Shown one piece after another: positions 1 to 8,197 of a DNA stretch of 64,000 bases. Every line of letters starts with the position of its first letter. The first letter of the stretch is position 1. The stretch is from assembly GCF_900156895.1 (NCBI RefSeq), contig NZ_FTPD01000003.1:206556-270555 (forward strand), written 5' to 3'. The position numbers and the translations under genes are program-made. Source of the stretch: Mesorhizobium prunaredense. GTDB taxonomy: Bacteria; Pseudomonadota; Alphaproteobacteria; Rhizobiales; Rhizobiaceae. The notes under the pieces are model-generated. The model was not told the DNA's origin, did no database searches, and saw nothing but the letters and a program-made list of their open reading frames with translations.

Positions 1-716
1 TGATCGAGCAGTTCAACCAATTGAACTCCGCCACGATTTCCGCTCTGCCATTGCCAACCGTCACCACAGGCGACGGGCTGAGGACCATCGAGGATATCGC
101 CAGGGAAAGCCTGCCCGACACGTTCTTCATCGACTACACCGGCCAGTCGCGACAGGAGAAGGAACAGGGCTACACGATCATCATCGCGTTCGCGGCAGCC
201 GTTCTCGTCATCTATCTGGTTCTGGCGGCGCAGTTCGAAAGCTTCCGCGATCCGCTGATCATCATGATGTCGGTGCCGCTGTCGATCTTCGGCGCAATCG
301 TGCCGCTCAATCTGGGGCTGGGAACGCTCAACATCTACACGCAGGTCGGGCTGATCACGCTGATCGGCCTGATCACCAAGCACGGCATTCTTCTGGTCGA
401 GTTCGCCAACCAGCAGCGCGAGCTCCACGGGATGCGGCGGCGCGATGCGATCGTCGCCTCGGCCAGGGTGCGGCTAAGACCGATCCTGATGACGACGGCG
501 GCGATGGCGCTCGGCGTGGTGCCGCTGATCATCTCCAGCGGCGCCGGCGCCGCGGCGCGCTATTCGATGGGCCTGGTGATCTTCACCGGCATTCTGGTGG
601 GAACCATGTTCACCCTGTTCGTGGTGCCGATGTTCTACACCTTCATCGCCAGCAAGGACCTGCCGCATCACGCCGAGAAGCCGGACCCGAAGCTGATGCC
701 GGTGCCGGTCGATTGA
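1..716 (+). CDS. RND efflux transporter inner-membrane permease, C-terminal part (5' truncated by window edge)
   Basis: The open frame is already running at base 3 and ends at TGA 714-716, so about 237 C-terminal residues of a roughly 1,000-residue protein are present. They contain the last periplasmic stretch and the final transmembrane bundle of an AcrB/MexB-type resistance-nodulation-division pump. Visible marks are the hydrophobic run starting near GYTIIIAFAAAVLVIYLVLA, the AQFESFRDPLIIM loop, GLITKHGILLVEFANQ, and RLRPILMTTAAMALGVVPL, all typical of RND permeases. The protein would act in the inner membrane with a membrane-fusion protein and an outer-membrane channel, which must lie upstream. 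The substrate cannot be read from this end. Confidence 0.93.
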   Translation, partial: IEQFNQLNSATISALPLPTVTTGDGLRTIEDIARESLPDTFFIDYTGQSRQEKEQGYTIIIAFAAAVLVIYLVLAAQFESFRDPLIIMMSVPLSIFGAIVPLNLGLGTLNIYTQVGLITLIGLITKHGILLVEFANQQRELHGMRRRDAIVASARVRLRPILMTTAAMALGVVPLIISSGAGAAARYSMGLVIFTGILVGTMFTLFVVPMFYTFIASKDLPHHAEKPDPKLMPVPVD

Positions 717-721
717 TTGAC

Positions 722-750
722 AAAAAGGCCGGAAATCTCCGGCCTTTTCT
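722..750 (+). terminator. Rho-independent terminator of the RND gene
   Basis: An inverted repeat GGCCGGA (727-733) / TCCGGCC (738-744) with a 4-nt loop is flanked by AAAA and TTTT, six bases after the stop codon. It is the clearest intrinsic terminator at the left end. Confidence 0.8.
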
Positions 751-804
751 TGGGCAGTGATGTCCGACCGCAACGCATTTATGAAAGCGGATCGTCTTGC
801 TTAT

Positions 805-1278
805 CTATTTGACGATGACGATTTTGGTGTTGGTCGGACCGAAAATTTCGACAAGCTGGTAGAAGTCGGCGGCGTTGTCCGGATGCAGCCGCACGCAGCC
901 ATGCGAGGCCGGCTGGCCGAGGCGCTTGACGAAATTGGTCGCATGCACGGCGTAGCCACCCTTGAAGAAGACCGAATGCGGCATCGGCGCATTGTCGTAC
1001 TTCCTCGAATACCACATCTGGTGCATGCGGGTCGGCTTGAACGAGCCGGTCGGGGTGACATGCCCCTTGCCGCCGGTCGAGACTTTCCACGCGAAGGTCG
1101 GCCGGCCGTCGACGAGGACTTCCATCGTCTGCTGCGAAAGCGAAATCCGCGCCACGATCTGATTGGCGGCCCGATTGGCGGCATGGGCAACGCCGTTGCC
1201 GACGCCGAACAGAAGAACCGTGCCCGCGGTGACGGCGGCGGCGATGTTGATGAGCTTGGCGGAAATGGCAGTGTACAT
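805..1278 (-). CDS. L,D-transpeptidase (YkuD family), exported
   Basis: This 157-residue protein has an N-terminal signal or anchor segment (residues about 8-33, ending GNGVAHA) followed by a YkuD catalytic domain. The active-site motif SHGCVRL is present, with nucleophile Cys at about residue 128 and His two residues earlier. The family forms 3-3 peptidoglycan cross-links or attaches outer-membrane proteins to peptidoglycan in the periplasm. I chose the start at 1278 rather than 12 codons upstream because AGGGGG lies 6-11 bases before it and the signal sequence begins there. The gene is alone and convergent with the RND gene. It lacks a LysM or other binding domain, like many short rhizobial paralogues. 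Confidence 0.9.
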   Translation of the reverse strand: MYTAISAKLINIAAAVTAGTVLLFGVGNGVAHAANRAANQIVARISLSQQTMEVLVDGRPTFAWKVSTGGKGHVTPTGSFKPTRMHQMWYSRKYDNAPMPHSVFFKGGYAVHATNFVKRLGQPASHGCVRLHPDNAADFYQLVEIFGPTNTKIVIVK

Positions 1279-1935
1279 GATGTCCCCCTGTCTGCCGGGT
1301 ATGGCCGGCTCCAATTCGATGAATGGCTTGTCGTTGGATCACGTTTCGAATTGATTTCGCACGGCGGATTTTTCTGTTTCGAATCTGTTTCCTCTGGTTA
1401 ACGGCCGGAGGCCCATCCGAGGCATTTGCAGGGGTGAAACCAAGGACAGGACGGTTTGCCTGGTCGAGCCCGGACCCGCGAAAGGACTGCCGCCTGCCGG
1501 GGAAAGTGCGGTCTTCCCTCATATGAAAGAAACTTGACTTGGCTCGAAACCAATCGGCAACAAAGCGCGGACTCGAGCGGCATGATCTGGATACAGGCCA
1601 CCCGCAAAGTTGACCCAACGAAAACAGCCGGCACAAACGAAGATGAAAATGCAGTCGAACGCGATCTCCTGGCTGTTCAGGATAAGCATAGAAGCAGCGT
1701 TGATTGGCATGCCGCACTGTTTTCGCCACGGTCTGGATCGTGTCCAGCCTGCGCATAACCGGCTCAAGGCCCTCTGGCGGGTCGGTTTTGGGCTGAAGAA
1801 GATGCGCGGCACCTCCGGCAACTTGCAGCCGAGAGGACCGAAGGCCCGCGCCGCAACGGGGGGCTCCGCTGGCGGCGCGGGCACTTCGGGGTTTTCCCTG
1901 AAGCGAACCTGAAACCAAATTTGGGGGACGAAACG
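1279..1935. other. Intergenic stretch, nothing convincing
   Basis: About 650 bases between the L,D-transpeptidase start and a small membrane ORF. Several open frames cross it on both strands, but none has a recognisable product or a good ribosome-binding site. The promoter of the transpeptidase should lie at the left end; I could not define its boxes. Confidence 0.4.
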
Positions 1936-2103
1936 ATGAACACGAAATTTGCAGCTTCGGTGCTTTCCGCACTGCTCTACGCACAGGGCCTGCTCGGCTT
2001 TGCCGGCCTAGCCACCGTGCTTCTTAGGGATCGTGCCCATGCGAGCGAATTCGTCGCGGCCAGCGAAATGCCGTCAGGTCCGTCGCTTCTCGTGGTGCGC
2101 TGA
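1936..2103 (+). CDS. Small hypothetical membrane or exported protein
   Basis: A 55-residue ORF starting MNTKFAASVLSALLYAQG. GGGGGACG lies 7-14 bases before the ATG. The first 30 residues form one hydrophobic helix that could be a signal peptide or a single membrane anchor, followed by a short polar tail. No family is recognised. The strong ribosome-binding site and start are the main reasons to call it. Confidence 0.45.
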   Translation: MNTKFAASVLSALLYAQGLLGFAGLATVLLRDRAHASEFVAASEMPSGPSLLVVR

Positions 2104-2157
2104 GCGCCTGGGCCCGTGGACAGCACGGTGAGGGGCTCGAAGGTGAGGGACTGGGCC

Positions 2158-2844
2158 TCAGTCCGCGAACTGCGTCGGCGGATCGAACCGGTAGCCCGCA
2201 CCCCTTATCGTGGTGATGGTTTCGGTGTCGAGCTTGCGGCGCAGTCGCACGATGCGCGAATCGATCGAGCGATCGAAGGCATCGGCATTTTCGGCGGGCG
2301 CGGCGGCAATGATGTCATCGCGCGTCAAGACCTTGCGCGGCCTGGCCAGGAACAATCTGAGCAGCGCCACCTGACCCGGCGACAATTGTTCTTCCGTGCC
2401 CGAGCGATGCATGACCATGGCCGACCGGAGGTCGACCGTCGCGTTCTCCAGCACAACCAATTCCCCGGCGTTCCGGCCGCGCCGTGCCAGCAAGCCGCCG
2501 ATACGGGCAGCGAGTTCCCTGACGTTGAGCGGGCTCTCGACGACGTCGGCGGCGCCGAGCTCGAGCGCCAGCACCTTGTCGATGAGATCGGCCGGCCGGC
2601 AGATCAGGATGAAATCCGGCCCGCCCTCGCCGCCATGGCGCTTGAGCAGATCACGCCCTTCCGCCTGGCTGAGGCTGTCGCCGACGACGACGACATCGAT
2701 GCCGTTTCCGGAAAGCAGGGATTCGGCCTCCCACGGCTGCCGCACTGCGCGCACGTCATGACCGCGCCGTTCGAGATGGTCGGCCAGATCGGTTGCGACC
2801 ACTTCGGCGACGGAAACAAGCGCGATGATGGATCGTGCAGCCAT
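2158..2844 (-). CDS. OmpR-type response regulator with degenerate (pseudo) receiver
   Basis: The 228-residue product has a receiver-like N-terminal half (about 1-118) and an OmpR/PhoB winged-helix C-terminal half (LSPGQVALLRLFLARPRKVLTRDDI ... TIRGAGYRFD). The receiver has lost its chemistry. The acidic pair after beta-1 is absent (ALVSVAEVV), the position of the phospho-accepting Asp is Gly55 (VVVVGDSL), and the conserved Lys of the KP motif is Ser104 (VVESPLN). It therefore probably does not work by phosphorylation. DNA binding looks intact. It is divergent from a canonical regulator starting at 2880, which suggests shared regulation. The start at 2844 drops ten poorly conserved residues. 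Confidence 0.88.
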   Translation of the reverse strand: MAARSIIALVSVAEVVATDLADHLERRGHDVRAVRQPWEAESLLSGNGIDVVVVGDSLSQAEGRDLLKRHGGEGGPDFILICRPADLIDKVLALELGAADVVESPLNVRELAARIGGLLARRGRNAGELVVLENATVDLRSAMVMHRSGTEEQLSPGQVALLRLFLARPRKVLTRDDIIAAAPAENADAFDRSIDSRIVRLRRKLDTETITTIRGAGYRFDPPTQFAD

Positions 2845-2879
2845 TTTTTTTCCACCCTGCAACCGGCAACCCAAGATGA

Positions 2880-3671
2880 GTGCTGGACATGATGTTTATA
2901 CCCAATCTACTTTCCGCTGAAAGTGGGAGCGAGAGCATCGTGCGGGCACGAATTGTCGTCGTCGAGGACGAGCCGGATCTGAGGGACGCGGTTGCCGAGT
3001 ATCTCGGCGCCAGCGGCTACGATGTCGCGACGGCCGAGAGTGCCAGCGCTGCGCGAACCTTGCTGGAAACGCAGTCGTTTCACCTGGCCATCCTCGACAT
3101 CGCCATGCCGGGCGAGGACGGCCTGTCGCTTGGCCGCTGGATGCGCTCGAAAACGTCGATCGGCATCATCTATGCCACTGCCGCCGGCACCGCGCTCGAC
3201 CGCATCGTCGGGCTGGAACTCGGCGCCGACGACTACATCGTCAAGCCTTACGAATTGCGCGAGGTGCTGGCTCGGGTCCGCAGCGTGCTGCGCCGCGTGC
3301 CGCAGCCGGCCGAGCCGCAGGCCGCCAAGGCCGAAACAACTGCCAGCCGCCGTTCCATGAGCTTCGGCCCTTTCCATGCCGATCTCGACGGTCGGTTCGT
3401 CACCGGCACCAATGGGACGGTCATCGACCTGGCCAAGAGCGAGTTCGACGTGCTGGAGGTCTTCCTGACGCGTGCCAACCGCTTGCTGACGCGTGCGGCG
3501 ATCTCCGAGGCGATCGGCTTCGCGGAAGATCCTGAATCCTCACGTGCAGTCGATATCCGCATCATGCGGCTGAGGAAGAAGATCGAGGCGGACCCGGCCA
3601 ATCCGAAATTCCTGCGCACAGTCCGCGGCGAAGGCTATATCTTCTCGCTGCCGACTGGCGAAGGCAACTGA
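2880..3671 (+). CDS. OmpR-family two-component response regulator
   Basis: A canonical receiver is followed by a winged-helix DNA-binding domain. Visible residues are VVVEDEPDL (acidic pocket), AILDIAMPGEDG with phospho-Asp at about residue 73, ADDYIVKPYE (Lys switch), then LTRAAISEA and VDIRIMRLRKKIE ... TVRGEGYIF of the effector domain. The longest frame begins with GTG 2880. A second GTG at 2940 (VRARIVVVEDEP) is preceded by GTGGGAGCG and would give a more typical N-terminus. It lies just upstream of a hybrid histidine kinase (gap 55 bases), its likely partner or co-transcribed neighbour. Confidence 0.92.
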   Translation: MLDMMFIPNLLSAESGSESIVRARIVVVEDEPDLRDAVAEYLGASGYDVATAESASAARTLLETQSFHLAILDIAMPGEDGLSLGRWMRSKTSIGIIYATAAGTALDRIVGLELGADDYIVKPYELREVLARVRSVLRRVPQPAEPQAAKAETTASRRSMSFGPFHADLDGRFVTGTNGTVIDLAKSEFDVLEVFLTRANRLLTRAAISEAIGFAEDPESSRAVDIRIMRLRKKIEADPANPKFLRTVRGEGYIFSLPTGEGN

Positions 3672-3726
3672 GCGGCGCGACCACTGGCAACCACTCCCGG
3701 TGGCGACTGTGAAATGACGGCTGACC

Positions 3727-5811
3727 ATGACGGCTGAAGCACGCAGCGATAGGCACGGCGTCAGGCAGGGCGCGGCGATGGCCGCTGTTCACATCGTTCG
3801 CCGGCTTCACGAAGCTGACGACTGGCAGCGCGAGATGGCCAGCATCCTTGAAACGCTGTGCGCGGCCATGGATTGCCAGCGCGGCATCCTGTTTCGGCTG
3901 CGCGAGTTGCCCGGCCAGGGCTTTGCCCAGTCGGTGGCGGCCTACTGGATCGACCCCCGATATGGTGGCGAACTGGCATCGCCGACGGTGATCTTGCAGT
4001 CGGTCGTCAATTCGGACCCACTGCTGGAACGGTTGGCGGAGGACGAGCGGCAAGGCAAGATCTTCGCGGGACACACGCGCGACCTCGAAGGCTTTCTGAG
4101 AACCGACTTCGATAAGCAGCACATCAAGTCGTTCCTGTCGGTGTCGGTCTTTGCGCATGGCCATTTGTGGGGCACGCTGGCGGTCAACGACTGCGTCAAC
4201 GAGCGCGAATGGACCGACGAGGAAGAGGCAACGCTGCACATCGTGGCACTGGCCATCGGCGACGCCATCGAACGATCGCTTTCCGATGCCCACGCCAGCG
4301 AAGTCATCCGCCGCACCATGCTGCAGGCCTCGCTCGACGCCATCATCGTCATCGACGAGACCGGTTCGATCATCGAGTTCAATCCGGCCGCCGAAAAGAT
4401 GTTCGGCTATCAGCGCAGCGACATCCTCGGCAAGGACCTGCTCGACACCGTCGTTCCGGACTATTATCGCAAGGGCTATGTGTCGGGCGCCGAATACATG
4501 TCGGGCCGCGGCGCGCCGATGGTCGGCCAGCGGATCGAGACTGTCACCCAGAACGCGGCCGGCGAGGTCTTTCCGATCGAGCTGACGGCGACCGAGATGC
4601 GGGTCGCCGACCGCCGCCTGATCTTCGGCTCGATCCGCGACCTTCGCGACAAATTGCGCGCCGAGGAGGAGATCGGCCGCCAGCGTGAAAAGCTGCACCA
4701 GAACGAGAAGATGGCGGCGATGGGCTCGCTGCTTGCCGGCGTGTCACACGAGCTCAACAACCCGCTTGCCGTGGTCGTCGCCCAATCGACTTTGTTGCAC
4801 GAGTTCGCTTCAGACCCGCAGACCAAGGTGCGCGCCGAAAAGGTGCGCGCCGCTGCAGAGCGTTGCGGCCGCATCGTCAAGAGCTTCCTCTCGATGGTTC
4901 GCCTGCATCCGGCGTCGCAGGCCGAGACCGACCTCAACCAGGTGGTCCGTGCGGCACTCGAAGTGACTGCCTACGGCGCCAGGTCGACCGGCATCATTAT
5001 CGATACCGATTTCGCCAGCGGTCCGCTGCTGGCCATGGCCGACGCCGACCATGTGACGCAAGTGGCCGCCAATTTCCTCATCAACAGCCAGCACGCACTG
5101 GCCGGCATCGGCGGCGACCGGCTGATCAAGGTTCGCACGTTTCGCAGCGATCGCGGCAATCCCTGTTTCTCGATCGAGGATAACGGGCCGGGCGTGCCGG
5201 AAGCGATACGCTCTCGCATCTTCGAATCGTATTTCACCACCAAGCCGGTCGGCGTCGGCACCGGCATCGGCCTGTCGATCTCGAAATCGATCATCGAGCG
5301 GCACAATGGCAATGTCTGGTTCGAGGAAGTTCTGCCGAGAGGCGCCCGTTTCGTCGTCCAGTTGCCGGAGATCTCCGGCGGCGCGGCCGGCGCCGGCGAA
5401 AGCCCGTCGCGCTCGAGCGGATTGCGCCATGCCCTGATCATCGACGACGAGCCGGATGTCGCCGCCTCGCTGTCCGACATTCTGGAGCTGATGGGCATCA
5501 AGTCGCGGATCGTGCCGGCCTGGGCATCGGCCACCGCCACCTTGTCCGGCCATATGCCGCCGGACATCGTCTTTTCCGATCTGCGCATGCCCGGCACCAG
5601 CGGCATATCGATCTATCGCGAACTGCTCGCCGAAAAGCCTGATCTGGCGCGGCGCTTCGTTCTGGTCACCGGCGACCTGATCGGCGCGAAGGCCGAAATC
5701 GAGGCATTGCCGGCGCCGCAGCGGCCGCAGATCCTGGAAAAGCCGTTCAGCACGCTGGACGTGCGCGGCGTGCTGTCGGCCATTGCCGAGCAGGCCGCAT
5801 TGGGCAGCTAG
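3727..5811 (+). CDS. Hybrid sensor histidine kinase: GAF-like, PAS, HisKA, HATPase, receiver
   Basis: The 694-residue protein has no predicted membrane segment and so should be cytoplasmic. Domains in order: GAF-like sensor (about 20-190, VFAHGHLWGTLAVND), PAS (about 195-315, ASLDAIIVIDETGSIIEFNP), HisKA with phospho-acceptor His341 in GVSHELNNPL, HATPase_c (IEDNGPGVPE, GTGIGLSISKSI), and a C-terminal receiver (ALIIDDEPDV ... VFSDLRMPG ... EKPF). The His-Asp arrangement allows internal phosphorelay. The upstream OmpR-type regulator is the obvious candidate output. The signal sensed cannot be read from the sequence. Confidence 0.93.
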   Translation: MTAEARSDRHGVRQGAAMAAVHIVRRLHEADDWQREMASILETLCAAMDCQRGILFRLRELPGQGFAQSVAAYWIDPRYGGELASPTVILQSVVNSDPLLERLAEDERQGKIFAGHTRDLEGFLRTDFDKQHIKSFLSVSVFAHGHLWGTLAVNDCVNEREWTDEEEATLHIVALAIGDAIERSLSDAHASEVIRRTMLQASLDAIIVIDETGSIIEFNPAAEKMFGYQRSDILGKDLLDTVVPDYYRKGYVSGAEYMSGRGAPMVGQRIETVTQNAAGEVFPIELTATEMRVADRRLIFGSIRDLRDKLRAEEEIGRQREKLHQNEKMAAMGSLLAGVSHELNNPLAVVVAQSTLLHEFASDPQTKVRAEKVRAAAERCGRIVKSFLSMVRLHPASQAETDLNQVVRAALEVTAYGARSTGIIIDTDFASGPLLAMADADHVTQVAANFLINSQHALAGIGGDRLIKVRTFRSDRGNPCFSIEDNGPGVPEAIRSRIFESYFTTKPVGVGTGIGLSISKSIIERHNGNVWFEEVLPRGARFVVQLPEISGGAAGAGESPSRSSGLRHALIIDDEPDVAASLSDILELMGIKSRIVPAWASATATLSGHMPPDIVFSDLRMPGTSGISIYRELLAEKPDLARRFVLVTGDLIGAKAEIEALPAPQRPQILEKPFSTLDVRGVLSAIAEQAALGS

Positions 5812-5878
5812 AACTTCGGACTGGTGGAAATCGGTAGTTGAAAAAATCCGGCGCTCAAACAAAGGGCCAGATCCAGAG

Positions 5879-5908
5879 AAAAAAGACTCCCGACCGATGC
5901 GGCGGGAG
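5879..5908 (-). terminator. Intrinsic terminator for the minus-strand gene at 5941
   Basis: Read on the minus strand, CTCCCG and CGGGAG (5903-5908 and 5887-5892) form a stem with a 10-nt loop, followed by T-C and six T (5884-5879). Confidence 0.6.
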
Positions 5909-5940
5909 CCTGCCTGGGCACTGGAGGGTCGCTCAGAGCA

Positions 5941-6351
5941 TCAAAAAACGTTCGGGGTATGGGTCAGCGGCGCGGCATTGGCGATCACGCGGACCGCGCG
6001 GGCCTTGTGAATGCCGGATTGCTCGGCAATGACGCGCAGGCAGTCCGCACTCTCGGCGCCCCAGGCCTGCCCCTTGCAGACAAAATCGATCTCCGGCATC
6101 GGCAGGCGCGCGGTCTTGGTCGTGGTCGGTGCGCCCTTGACGATGTTTGCCGGCGGGTTCAGTGAAGCAAAGGCGGGACCAACCGTCGGCGCGAACGCCA
6201 TGCCGGCGAACGCGGCGGCGCCCAGCACCACGAACAGCGCCATCGGATGGTCGTTGGCGCGCTGGCGCAGCGCCAGCTTCGGCCGCCGATCGTTGCGCTC
6301 CGGCGCTTGCAGACGACGGTCATTGCAGGCAGTCCGGATTTTCGTATACAT
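5941..6351 (-). CDS. Hypothetical membrane-anchored protein
   Basis: A 136-residue protein with a polar, Arg-rich start (MYTKIRTACNDRRLQ), one transmembrane segment (MALFVVLGAAAFAGMAFAP) and a periplasmic-looking tail with two cysteines (DFVCKGQAWGAESADCLRV) that could form a disulfide. GAAGGGAAGCGCG precedes the ATG at 6351. Longer upstream frames have no support. It resembles uncharacterised rhizobial proteins; no function is proposed. Confidence 0.65.
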   Translation of the reverse strand: MYTKIRTACNDRRLQAPERNDRRPKLALRQRANDHPMALFVVLGAAAFAGMAFAPTVGPAFASLNPPANIVKGAPTTTKTARLPMPEIDFVCKGQAWGAESADCLRVIAEQSGIHKARAVRVIANAAPLTHTPNVF

Positions 6352-6774
6352 CGCGCTTCCCTTCGTCGATCTTCTTTTTCTGTGGAAACGAACATAGACG
6401 CACTTTGTAACCACCCGACGATGGCGCGTATCCAGCAATGTAACGGGCAAGAAACCGCTATTTCGCGGTATCTTCGGGCGGCCACCAGGCGGCAAGAACG
6501 CGCGATCCAGCCTCGCAGACGCCGCCAGCGAAAGCGCAACGGCGGGCATCGGCAGACCTTCGAAACAGGTGAGCCTCGCTGGCAATTTCCAGTTTGGGGA
6601 GTCTGGCCCACGCCGAGAAATGGAGTGCGATGCGAACCCTGCTAACACCCGGAATTTTCGGGATTTCTCCAGCCTTGAGCGTTTGAATTTGGAGCAAAAG
6701 CGCCGGAGGATTTTGCCTCAAGAATCTATCGTCTATCCACAAGTCATTGCATTTAAATGAAAAATGTGGTCTTA
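6352..6774. other. Intergenic region upstream of the Rieske gene
   Basis: About 420 bases with no convincing gene. The right end becomes AT-rich and contains CATTTAAATG (6749-6758) just before the 16-bp operator, so the Rieske promoter most likely lies in 6720-6780. Confidence 0.4.
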
Positions 6775-6790
6775 TTGAATGAGCATTCAA
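6775..6790. promoter_or_regulatory. Operator copy 1 of the BetI-like regulon
   Basis: TTGAATGAGCATTCAA is a 16-bp near-perfect palindrome (only the central two bases break symmetry). The same motif recurs at 9705 and 16825, in front of the other transcription units of the cluster. The pattern resembles known BetI operators containing CGTTCAA half-sites. It covers an ATG at 6779, which is therefore unlikely to be the real start of the Rieske gene. Confidence 0.8.
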
Positions 6791-6808
6791 CAAAAGAAGA
6801 GCTTTTTC

Positions 6809-8011
6809 ATGAACCCGCACCTGCGTGACGTGGCGATCCCCAACAACTGGGACCGGCGGGGCCTGCCGGGTTGGAGTTATCATTCCGACGCGGTGCTCGA
6901 ACTCGAGAAGGAATACGTCTTTCGCAACCACTGGCAGATTGCCGGTCACATCTCCGATCTGCCGAACGCCGGCGACTATCTGACCATGGACGTGGTCGGC
7001 GAGCGGGCGCTGATCGTGCGCGGCAAGGACGGCGTCGTACGCGCCTTCAACAACATGTGCCGCCATCGCGGCAGTCGCGTCGTCGCCGACAGCCAGGGCA
7101 ATTGCAAGAACGCCCTGGTCTGCCCTTTCCATGGCTGGGTCTATAATCTCGACGGCACGCTGCGGGGCGCTGCCCGTCCGCGCTCTTTCCCCGATCTCGA
7201 CAAGACCGAATTCGGCCTGATGCCGATCGAGCTTGAAATCTGGATGGGTTTCATCTTCATCCGCTTCCGCAAGGGCGGCCCGCAGCCGCCGGTGGCCGAG
7301 CTGCTGAAGCCGATCGAGGCCGAGATCGCCCACTATGGTGTCGCCGAGATGGTGCCTTCCTGGGGCATCTGGAGCCAGACGAGCCCGGTCAACTGGAAGT
7401 CGGTGCGTGACGTTGACAATGAAGGCTACCACGTCGCCATGGCGCATCCCGCATTGCAGGACCTTTACGGCGCGACCTATTTCGACGAGCCGTTCATCAA
7501 CGGCGTGTCACGTTCCTTCGCCACCTACAATCCGCATGCCGGGCGGCGCTGGAGCGTCGCGCAGTACATCAAGATCGCGCCCAAGGCGAAGCATCTGCCC
7601 GACCACCTGCGCAAGGCCTGGATCTATTACGGAATCTTCCCGAACAATGCGCTGTCGATCATGCCGGAATCCGTACAGTTCTATCAGGAGTTCCCGCTGT
7701 CGACCGGCGAGACGCTGCTGCGCGGCGCCATCTACCGTTACCCCGACGAGACCAGGGAGCAGGCGGCGGCGCGCTATCTCGCCTACCGCATCGATCGCGA
7801 CACCATGAACGAGGACGTGCAGCTTTCCGTGTGGTCGAACGAATCCATGCTGTCGGAAGCCTTCGAGGGTTTTTATCTCTCGGATCTCGAATATGGCGTG
7901 CGCACCCACCACGACCATCTTCGCAAGCAAATCCCGGTGCTCGGGCTGGAAACGGCGCCCGAGGAAAAGGACATGTGGGCGCTGAATGAGGCGCTGCGGT
8001 CGCGGTCGTAG
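6809..8011 (+). CDS. Rieske [2Fe-2S] aromatic-ring-hydroxylating-type oxygenase, large subunit
   Basis: The 400-residue product has an N-terminal Rieske domain with ligands C84-R-H86 and C105-P-F-H108. A catalytic domain follows with the mononuclear-iron region (DVDNEGYHVAMAHP). This architecture is shared by ring hydroxylases and by oxygenases that demethylate betaines (stachydrine, glycine betaine, carnitine types). Neighbouring GcvT-like, amine-oxidase and BetI-like genes favour the second class; that is inference. I placed the start at 6809 because the upstream ATG lies inside the operator. No ferredoxin reductase gene is nearby, so electrons must come from a protein encoded elsewhere. 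Confidence 0.9.
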   Translation: MNPHLRDVAIPNNWDRRGLPGWSYHSDAVLELEKEYVFRNHWQIAGHISDLPNAGDYLTMDVVGERALIVRGKDGVVRAFNNMCRHRGSRVVADSQGNCKNALVCPFHGWVYNLDGTLRGAARPRSFPDLDKTEFGLMPIELEIWMGFIFIRFRKGGPQPPVAELLKPIEAEIAHYGVAEMVPSWGIWSQTSPVNWKSVRDVDNEGYHVAMAHPALQDLYGATYFDEPFINGVSRSFATYNPHAGRRWSVAQYIKIAPKAKHLPDHLRKAWIYYGIFPNNALSIMPESVQFYQEFPLSTGETLLRGAIYRYPDETREQAAARYLAYRIDRDTMNEDVQLSVWSNESMLSEAFEGFYLSDLEYGVRTHHDHLRKQIPVLGLETAPEEKDMWALNEALRSRS

Positions 8012-8030
8012 GGCGAGGCGCCGAAGCTGC

Positions 8031-8192
8031 GGATCTCCCCCCTTGAGGGGGAGATGGCCGGCAGGCCAGAGGGGGTCGGTCCGACGGACTCGGCCTGCTG
8101 CTTCAGAGGAGGAGGTAGCACTCCACGCGAACCGACCCCCTCTGTCGCCTTTGGCGACGTCTCCCCCACAAGGGCCCTCAAGGGGGGAGATC
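8031..8192. repeat. Intergenic inverted-repeat element
   Basis: Two arms, about 8031-8080 and 8131-8192, are inverted versions of each other. The core GAGGGGGTCGGT of the left arm mirrors ACCGACCCCCTC, and GATCTCCCCCCTTGAGGG mirrors the end of the right arm. It fills the gap between two convergent genes and looks like a common rhizobial palindromic repeat. Transcribed, it would fold into a long hairpin that could terminate both genes. Confidence 0.7.
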
Positions 8193-8197
8193 GGCTG

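Noticed and set aside
6779..6808. Ten-residue N-terminal extension of the Rieske protein from ATG 6779
   Set aside because: The ATG lies inside the 16-bp operator and has no ribosome-binding site; ATG 6809 fits better.
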